Shown here piece after piece: positions 5,002 through 7,595 of a stretch of 7,595 nt of DNA (position 1 is the stretch's first letter; each line of letters starts with the position of its first letter). Position numbers and translations under genes: made by a program. The stretch covers positions 1 through 7,595 of the forward strand of contig DATEGX010000436.1 in NCBI GenBank assembly GCA_035279875.1, in the 5' to 3' direction. Origin of the DNA: JAMXLL01 sp035279875. Lineage in GTDB: Bacteria; Desulfobacterota; Binatia; Binatales; Binataceae. The notes beneath the pieces were generated by a model, which saw nothing but the letters and a program-made list of their open reading frames with translations, was not told where the DNA came from and did no database searches.

Positions 5002-7595
5002 ATGCGCTGGACCACGGACAGGATTCGCCAATCCTTCCTCGATTTTTTTGCCGAGCGAGGCCATACGGTTGTTCCCTCGGCATCGCTGATTCCCAAGGGT
5101 GACCCGACCCTGCTCTTCACCAACGCCGGGATGGTGCCGTTCAAGGATTATTTCCTTGGTCTGCGTTCGCCCTCGGCGCGGCGGGTGGTCGATTGTCAAA
5201 AATGTCTGCGCATCTCGGGCAAGCATAACGACCTCGAAGCGGTGGGACGCGACGGCTATCACCATACGTTCTTCGAGATGCTCGGTAATTGGTCGTTTGG
5301 CGATTACTACAAGGCCGAGGCGATCGCGTGGCATTGGGAGCTGGTCACGCGCGTCTGGGAGATGCCGGCGGAGCGGCTATGGGCGACGGTCTACACTACC
5401 GACGACGAAGCCGAGCAGGGCTGGCTGAGCCTCAACGTCCTGCCCCGCGAACGAATCCTGCGCTTCGGCGAGAAGGACAATTTCTGGGAAATGGGCGAGA
5501 CCGGGCCATGCGGACCCTGCTCGGAAATCCATATCGACCGCGGCGAGCAGGCGACGCAATTCTGCACCCACACCGGCCAGCCATGCGGCGTCAACGTCGA
5601 CGGCTGCGCGCGCTATATCGAACTCGGCAATCTGGTCTTTATCCAGTACAACCGCGACTCGGCAGGCAAGCTGACGCCGCTGCCGATGAAACACGTCGAT
5701 ACGGGCACCGGCCTCGAGCGCGTCGCGGCGGTGATGCAGAGTCTCGAAACGGGCAGGCTGCTCGACAATTACGATATCGACCTGTTCCAACGGATCATCA
5801 TGAGCGTCGTGGAGGCCGGGCGCGCGCAGTCGGGCAAGGTGCTGTCCTATGGAAGCTCTGCGGAGGCCGACGTTTCCTATCGCGCGATCGCCGACCATGC
5901 ACGCGCCGTCACTTTCATGATCGCCGACGGAATCATGCCGGGGAATACGGACCGCGAATATGTCCTGCGGCGCCTGATGCGCCGGGCGATTCGCCATGGG
6001 CGCTACCTCGGGATGCGCAACGTGTTCCTCGACCAGGTATGCGGCGCGGTGATTGACAGCATGGACTCGGCCTATCCCGAACTGCGCGCCAATGCCACGA
6101 AAATTCGCGAAGTGACCGCCGCCGAATCAATCCGTTTCGGCGAAACCCTTGATCGCGGGCTCGAATTGCTGAACTCCGAACGCGAACGCCTGAGCCACGC
6201 CCACGGGCGGCGCGCGCTCCCCGGCGAAGTGGCCTTCCGGCTCTACGATACCTACGGCTTTCCGCTCGATTTGACCCAGGACGTGCTGCGTGACGACGGG
6301 ATCGAAGTTGATGTCGCGGAATTCGACCGCCTGATGGCGCAGCAGCGCGAGCGGGCCCGCGCCGCCCGCAAGGACGACAACGCGGGTCCCGAAATCGTGC
6401 TCGGCGCCGGTACTTCCTCGCGCTTCCTGCACGGTGCGTACGAGGCCGACTCCGAGGTGCTCGAGGCCCATCAGGACGCCGATCGAATAACCCTGGTAAC
6501 CGCGGAAACACCCTTCTATCCCGAAGGCGGCGGACAAGTTGGCGACCGTGGCGTGATCGAAACCGCCTCGGGTGCGCTGCTGGAAATTACCGACGCACGC
6601 AAACAAGACGGGGCGATCCTGCATAGCGGGCGAATCCTGCGCGGCGATCCGGCTGAATTCGAACGCGGCCGCCGGGTCAAGCTGCGCATCGACGGCGAGC
6701 GCCGGGATGCCGCGATGCTCAACCATTCGGCCACCCATATCCTGCATTACGCGCTGCGTGAAATCGCTGGCAAGGAAGTCCATCAGGCGGGTTCGCTGGT
6801 CGCGCCGGAGCGATTGCGCTTCGACTTCGCCCATCGCGGGCCGATCGCCGAGGGCGACCTGTTGACGATCGAGGAAGAGATCAACGCGCGGATCCGCGAG
6901 AACGCGGCAGTCACGGTCGAGGAAATGGCCTACGACGATGCGCTCAAGACGGGGGCGCTGGCGTTTTTCGGCGACAAGTACGGCGATCGCGTGCGGGTGG
7001 TGCGGATGGGCGATTTTTCGGTCGAGTTCTGCGGTGGAACCCACGTGAGCCGCACCGGCGATATCGGCCTGTTCAAGCTCGAAGCGGAATCCGGCGTGGC
7101 GGCCGGGGTGCGCCGAATCGAGGCCATGACCGGCGAGGGCGCGCTTGAGGCTATTCGCATGCGGGAGAAGCTGCTCGATCAGATGAGCAGCCATCTGGGG
7201 GCGCGCGATACGCAGGCGCTCGAGCGGCTTGAACGTTTGCTCGCGCGCGAAAAGGAACTCGAAAAGAAGCTCCGGGCACTCGAGCAAAAGGTTGCCTCGG
7301 GTGGTGCGGCGGGCGGCGGCGCAGCCGAGACCGTGCGCGAGGCGAAGGGGGTCAAGGTCGTGACCCAGCAGCTCGAGGCGGTCGATGCGCGTGCCTTGCG
7401 TGAAATTGCCGACCGCCTGCGTCAGAAATACGGGTCGGCCGTGGTGGCGCTCGGCTCCGACCTGGGCGAGGACAAGGCGTTGCTGCTGGTTGCAGTTACA
7501 CCGGACCTTGCTGGACGCATCAAAGCGGGCGATATCGTCAAACAAATCGCGCCGATAATCGGCGGAACCGGCGGCGGGCGACCGGACTTTGCGCA
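5002..7595 (+). CDS. alaS: Alanyl-tRNA synthetase (3' end outside window)
   Basis: The frame stays open from the ATG to the window end: 864 codons of a protein that is about 876 residues in E. coli, so only the last few residues are missing. It charges tRNA-Ala with alanine in the cytoplasm. Domains in order are the class II catalytic core, starting MRWTTDRIRQSFLDFF, with FTNAGMVPFKDYF, the motif 2 region KHNDLEAVG...FFEMLGNWSFGDYY, and the motif 3 region TGTGLERV. Next come the tRNA-recognition helices and the editing domain, with zinc ligands His575, His579 (HSATH) and Cys677, His681 (CGGTH). A coiled coil (about residues 733-770) and the C-Ala domain follow, ending in GGTGGGRPDFA. A cysteine-rich insert (Cys170, Cys173, Cys188, Cys195, Cys202) in the catalytic domain may bind a metal; related cysteines occur in other bacterial AlaRS. 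All editing-site residues are intact. Confidence 0.98.
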   Translation, partial: MRWTTDRIRQSFLDFFAERGHTVVPSASLIPKGDPTLLFTNAGMVPFKDYFLGLRSPSARRVVDCQKCLRISGKHNDLEAVGRDGYHHTFFEMLGNWSFGDYYKAEAIAWHWELVTRVWEMPAERLWATVYTTDDEAEQGWLSLNVLPRERILRFGEKDNFWEMGETGPCGPCSEIHIDRGEQATQFCTHTGQPCGVNVDGCARYIELGNLVFIQYNRDSAGKLTPLPMKHVDTGTGLERVAAVMQSLETGRLLDNYDIDLFQRIIMSVVEAGRAQSGKVLSYGSSAEADVSYRAIADHARAVTFMIADGIMPGNTDREYVLRRLMRRAIRHGRYLGMRNVFLDQVCGAVIDSMDSAYPELRANATKIREVTAAESIRFGETLDRGLELLNSERERLSHAHGRRALPGEVAFRLYDTYGFPLDLTQDVLRDDGIEVDVAEFDRLMAQQRERARAARKDDNAGPEIVLGAGTSSRFLHGAYEADSEVLEAHQDADRITLVTAETPFYPEGGGQVGDRGVIETASGALLEITDARKQDGAILHSGRILRGDPAEFERGRRVKLRIDGERRDAAMLNHSATHILHYALREIAGKEVHQAGSLVAPERLRFDFAHRGPIAEGDLLTIEEEINARIRENAAVTVEEMAYDDALKTGALAFFGDKYGDRVRVVRMGDFSVEFCGGTHVSRTGDIGLFKLEAESGVAAGVRRIEAMTGEGALEAIRMREKLLDQMSSHLGARDTQALERLERLLAREKELEKKLRALEQKVASGGAAGGGAAETVREAKGVKVVTQQLEAVDARALREIADRLRQKYGSAVVALGSDLGEDKALLLVAVTPDLAGRIKAGDIVKQIAPIIGGTGGGRPDFA

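Noticed and set aside
5289..6056. A 255-codon + strand frame inside alaS
   Set aside because: It overlaps the alaS catalytic domain in another frame and has an arginine-rich translation with no domain signature.
6127..7545. A 472-codon open frame on the minus strand
   Set aside because: It lies wholly antisense to alaS, whose editing and C-terminal motifs are intact, and shows no recognisable domain.

Overview
The window is a GC-rich, fully coding stretch with every gene on the + strand. Codon use is uniform, and there are no mobile elements, CRISPR arrays or RNA genes. The genes suggest a Gram-negative-type environmental bacterium. A deltaproteobacterial or Binatota-like lineage is my guess from style only; nothing in the window proves it.

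Layout: (1) positions 2-1579 hold the 3' part of a membrane-associated family 2 glycosyltransferase with an unusual C-terminal extension. (2) Positions 1579-3360 encode a complete MsbA-like ABC exporter half-transporter. Its ATG overlaps the glycosyltransferase stop by one base, so the two are probably translationally coupled and act together in making and exporting a glycan or glycosylated product. (3) Positions 3398-4006 encode dephospho-CoA kinase (coaE). (4) Positions 4077-4520 encode an OsmC/Ohr-type redox protein. (5) Positions 4536-4913 encode a small VOC/glyoxalase-fold protein. (6) From 5002 to the window end runs alanyl-tRNA synthetase (alaS), missing only its last few residues.

The main discovery is in the OsmC gene. 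A conventional reading stops at a TGA at 4449-4451 and gives a 124-residue protein that lacks the second active-site cysteine. Read through that TGA, the frame stays open for 22 more codons and begins Pro-Leu-Tyr-Gly-Ser. This is what follows the C-terminal catalytic cysteine in OsmC relatives, so the TGA sits exactly where that Cys should be. Directly downstream is a strong hairpin with a 7-bp stem and a GGUC tetraloop, starting 14 nt after the UGA with the loop 20 nt after it, plus a 5-bp lower stem. It has the geometry of a bacterial SECIS element and shares the GGUC loop of E. coli fdhF. I therefore annotate a 147-residue selenoprotein with a Cys58/Sec125 pair. With this reading the next gene starts 15 nt after the true stop instead of 84 nt after the false one, so OsmC and the VOC protein look like a two-gene detoxification operon between the housekeeping genes coaE and alaS.
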